Source: Glandiceps talaboti (taxonomy: Eukaryota > Hemichordata > Enteropneusta > Spengelidae). From it: DNA of 62,000 bases. Below, piece after piece: positions 59,301-62,000 of the stretch; positions within the stretch are counted from its first letter, which is position 1; each line of letters opens with the position of its first letter. Position numbers and translations under genes: made by a program. The DNA lies in assembly GCF_964340395.1 (NCBI RefSeq), contig NC_135563.1, positions 10,837,151-10,899,150 of the forward strand. The letters are read 5' to 3'. The notes under the pieces are model-generated. The model ran no database searches and was not told the DNA's origin. It saw nothing but the letters and a program-made list of their open reading frames with translations.

Positions 59301-61039
59301 GTTTGAATTAAGTCAACACTTCAAAGATACCAATCAACACCAGTTGCGTAATTCAAATTCAAAATCATCGCGTTCTACGGACAAAAAAACGTGTATGTTT
59401 AAGAATAAAATGGACATCTAGAACTGCAATACACACACGCAAACATCAGTGTAACACTGGAGTGTATACATTAAAAACATATAAAATACCACACATGAAT
59501 CATTTTAACAATAGGATATGTCGTCTATAAATGCACATACCTGGCTAGGACTCTACTAACTACTAAGAGGTACAAAAAAGTACCGTGTGTTGTACAGGTG
59601 GCTGGGTTTCAATGTCCGTACAAGGCTGGGTATTCAATAGTGCTTTGTCAACGTAGAAACATGGAGTCCAGTCAAGATGGTTATGGCTGGATGGTGAGTG
59701 CCCAGCCAGGCTGGTCATCAACATAATGACCGGACTTGACTTTGTATTCATGGCATATACCACACCAGTGACACTATCAGTGATTAACAATTACCCACAA
59801 TAAAGGTAGGACGGCACTATGCATGATTTACAATGTTGCGGCTGTCGTTATCACTGATGGAATATCTATAATTTACCCTCTTTTACCTAGGGCTACATTA
59901 ATTTTTTGACCCCAATTCACAATACCCATCTATTATCAACAAGAAGAGAGAAGGTGGCAATTTGTTGAAAATGTCACTGTAGTCGATAAGACTGCCAACA
60001 CGCGACCGTTTTCAGACTCATTTTAGGTGTTGAAATCACTTTCAGTATTATCAGTAAGTTGATTGGCACCATTCAGTGATTCACGGATCCTCCAATCTAC
60101 TATCAATCCCTGAATATTACAGACTTCTGTCTCATTACCAGTTCCCCTGCCCACTCCATCAACACTTCAACACACCGCAGCAAAAAACGCTAGCCCCATC
60201 AACAATTCTCTATTTGGCAAATTATTCAAATTGGATGCGATAGCTGACTTGTTGAAAAGAGCCAACCAGTGACAGCTGAGACAAGTAGTTACAGCAGTCA
60301 AGCAATAATTCAATGACTTCCATTTCCTGTTGGGGACTTCAATATACCTTTCTGCCTTCTACCAAACCATGCATTCCCCGCTAATAGCATTTACATTTGT
60401 AGTTGAAATGGTTCTGCTAGTTTCTGAACATGCACAGCAACAAGGTGAATTTCCTTTGAACACGGAATGTGATTTAGCACGTTACTGACGTGTCACGTAC
60501 ACTACTAGACACATCAACCCAACTCAACCATAATTTATTTCACAAGATAAGAAGAAACAAGCAAACTTATATGCGGAGGTCAGGTTTTTCTCCTTAATGG
60601 TTCACAAGGTTTTTCAAAGATGTAATATTTTGTAAAGGCAATTACTTTCTTAGTGGTAATTAAAGGCAATCATCATTATCGCCGTTACATCAGGGGGCAA
60701 TATCGTGGTGTCGGTGTATAACTACATAAAATAAATATACAGGACATTATTATTAAATAAGTGATGAATTGGAAAGAGTATTATAATCAGCATATGTACA
60801 GGTGTGGCAATCTATCATGAAATAGTTTGCTAGTAAAGGGAGGCCATTTTTCTCGTCTCTTTGACACTGGATACTAACAACATTTTTTGTACAAATTTCC
60901 ACTACTATAATGCTGAACATATCAAGCGTACAGGTACAAATATTTTCCGCAATGACTTTCACTAAATGAACATGTTCCCATCAAAGTTTGAACTCTTTTT
61001 GACCTCGGTTTGAAAATGGTTATTTTAAGTACCACTGTT

Positions 61040-61310
61040 TTTGTTCAGTTAAGGGTGGTAAGCAGGTACCAGAGTGCCCTTGGAATTTTAAATGTACAAG
61101 GGTTCTCCCCACCAGTATTTTTTAGTAAAGGCTGGTACGCAGGCAAAATCTACCAAAGTGCCCTACGAATTTTACCAGGGTTCTCCCCACCAAAATTAGG
61201 ATACATTTATATCATCCCATGAAATGGAAAATTTTCCAAATTTTATCGAATTTTAATCCTTTGGTTGCTGGGGTTCCCAGACCTTGTACAAACACTGGGT
61301 ACACAAAGCC
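61040..61310. repeat. Repeats related to the 50977-51164 element
   Basis: Two direct sub-copies (GGTACCAGAGTGCCCTTGGA and ATCTACCAAAGTGCCCTACG, each followed by GGGTTCTCCCCACCA), then GGGGTTCCCAGACCTTGTAC and AAACACTGGGT. The ending resembles the right end of 50977-51164. Confidence 0.55.
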
Positions 61311-62000
61311 AAGCTAATGTTTTGTATTGAATTTGTAATATATCAATAGGTCACATGACTTCTATCACTCTCGTTTTCCAGGGAATTGTATTGGAACATT
61401 CAACACAACAGGTAGACACTGAGATTACAAACACACACACACACACACACATACATAATAAAAAGATTACGACCAATTCACATTTACAACAATTACTATC
61501 GATTCCAATATTCTTTTTGGTCTTTTGGTCATTCAAAATTGTATAATGTAAAGCACGTTTCTGCTATAATATCACTGTGCAGCCTTCTCCGAGTTCTCTC
61601 CTTATATTATTCATCTCAAACATCCCACAAACAATAAATAATGTGTAACACATGCTGGGCTTTATGTTCTATTCTATTCTCTCTCACAATGCGATAATCG
61701 TTTCTACCAGCCATTACCATAGAACTACATACAAATCATTTTGTCCTTTTCCATCCAAAAATAACACACAAGTCTTGATGTGCAATATTTAGGATTGCTG
61801 TAAATACAGCGCTACATTTGGGAGTAAAGTCAACCTCAAGGCATGCGACAGTGACTATAACACTCTTGTCTTTGTTTATTCATTAGTTGCAACTTTTCAA
61901 TCTACATTAATTGTAAACACTCTTTTTAAAAATAGATTATGCTAAGTAACAAACTGATACATATGTATCTTTATAGGTTGATAAATAAATGGATAGATCC

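Larger units (their letters stand above)
34415..62000. other. About 27.6-kb region upstream of CtBP with no recognised gene
   Basis: Reading frames are short, lack family motifs and mostly follow low-complexity DNA. Contents found are listed separately: microsatellites, minisatellites, two foldbacks, SINE/LINE remnants, tandem duplications and two motif candidates. Stretches such as 35000-38200, 42000-44000, 46500-47300, 49000-50400 and 57000-60900 hold nothing I can name. The region may be intergenic, a cis-regulatory domain of CtBP, or an intron of an unseen gene. Confidence 0.6.

Overview
The window is a piece of a metazoan nuclear genome. It holds spliced genes with GT-AG introns, tRNA-derived SINEs, many minisatellites, long tetranucleotide microsatellites and an AT-rich background. 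A CtBP corepressor carrying an N-terminal THAP zinc finger (known from nematodes and some other invertebrates, absent from vertebrate and fly CtBP) and the SINE types suggest a non-vertebrate animal. My best guess is a marine deuterostome or a lophotrochozoan; the sequence alone does not settle this. No bacterial features (operons, ribosome binding sites, CRISPR) are expected, and none are seen.

Layout. (1) 1-3934, minus strand: the first two coding exons of an aldo-keto reductase that runs off the left edge. (2) 3935-5673: a divergent intergenic region with a (CATA)n array and a cluster of TGACA motifs next to the next gene. (3) 5674-16368, plus strand: a complete 15-exon GMC-family FAD oxidoreductase of the choline/glucose dehydrogenase type. 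Splicing the exons gives one open frame of 548 residues. (4) 16369-22575: a gene-free convergent interval with a SINE, a 27-copy 32-bp minisatellite and probably the CtBP 3' UTR. (5) 22576-34414, minus strand: a complete 7-exon THAP-CtBP gene, 530 residues, every intron phase consistent. (6) 34415-62000: about 27.6 kb upstream of CtBP in which I recognise no coding exon. It holds repeats, foldback elements, SINE/LINE remnants and a few candidate regulatory motifs.

How the genes relate. The aldo-keto reductase and the GMC oxidoreductase are transcribed divergently from starts about 1.7 kb apart. Both act on alcohol/carbonyl chemistry, so shared regulation is possible but unproven. CtBP is an NAD(H)-binding transcriptional corepressor convergent to the GMC gene. 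The items most worth a second look are the THAP-CtBP fusion, a tandem triplication of the end of CtBP exon 6 together with its 5' splice site, an apparently missing segment in the GMC protein, and several large foldback elements.
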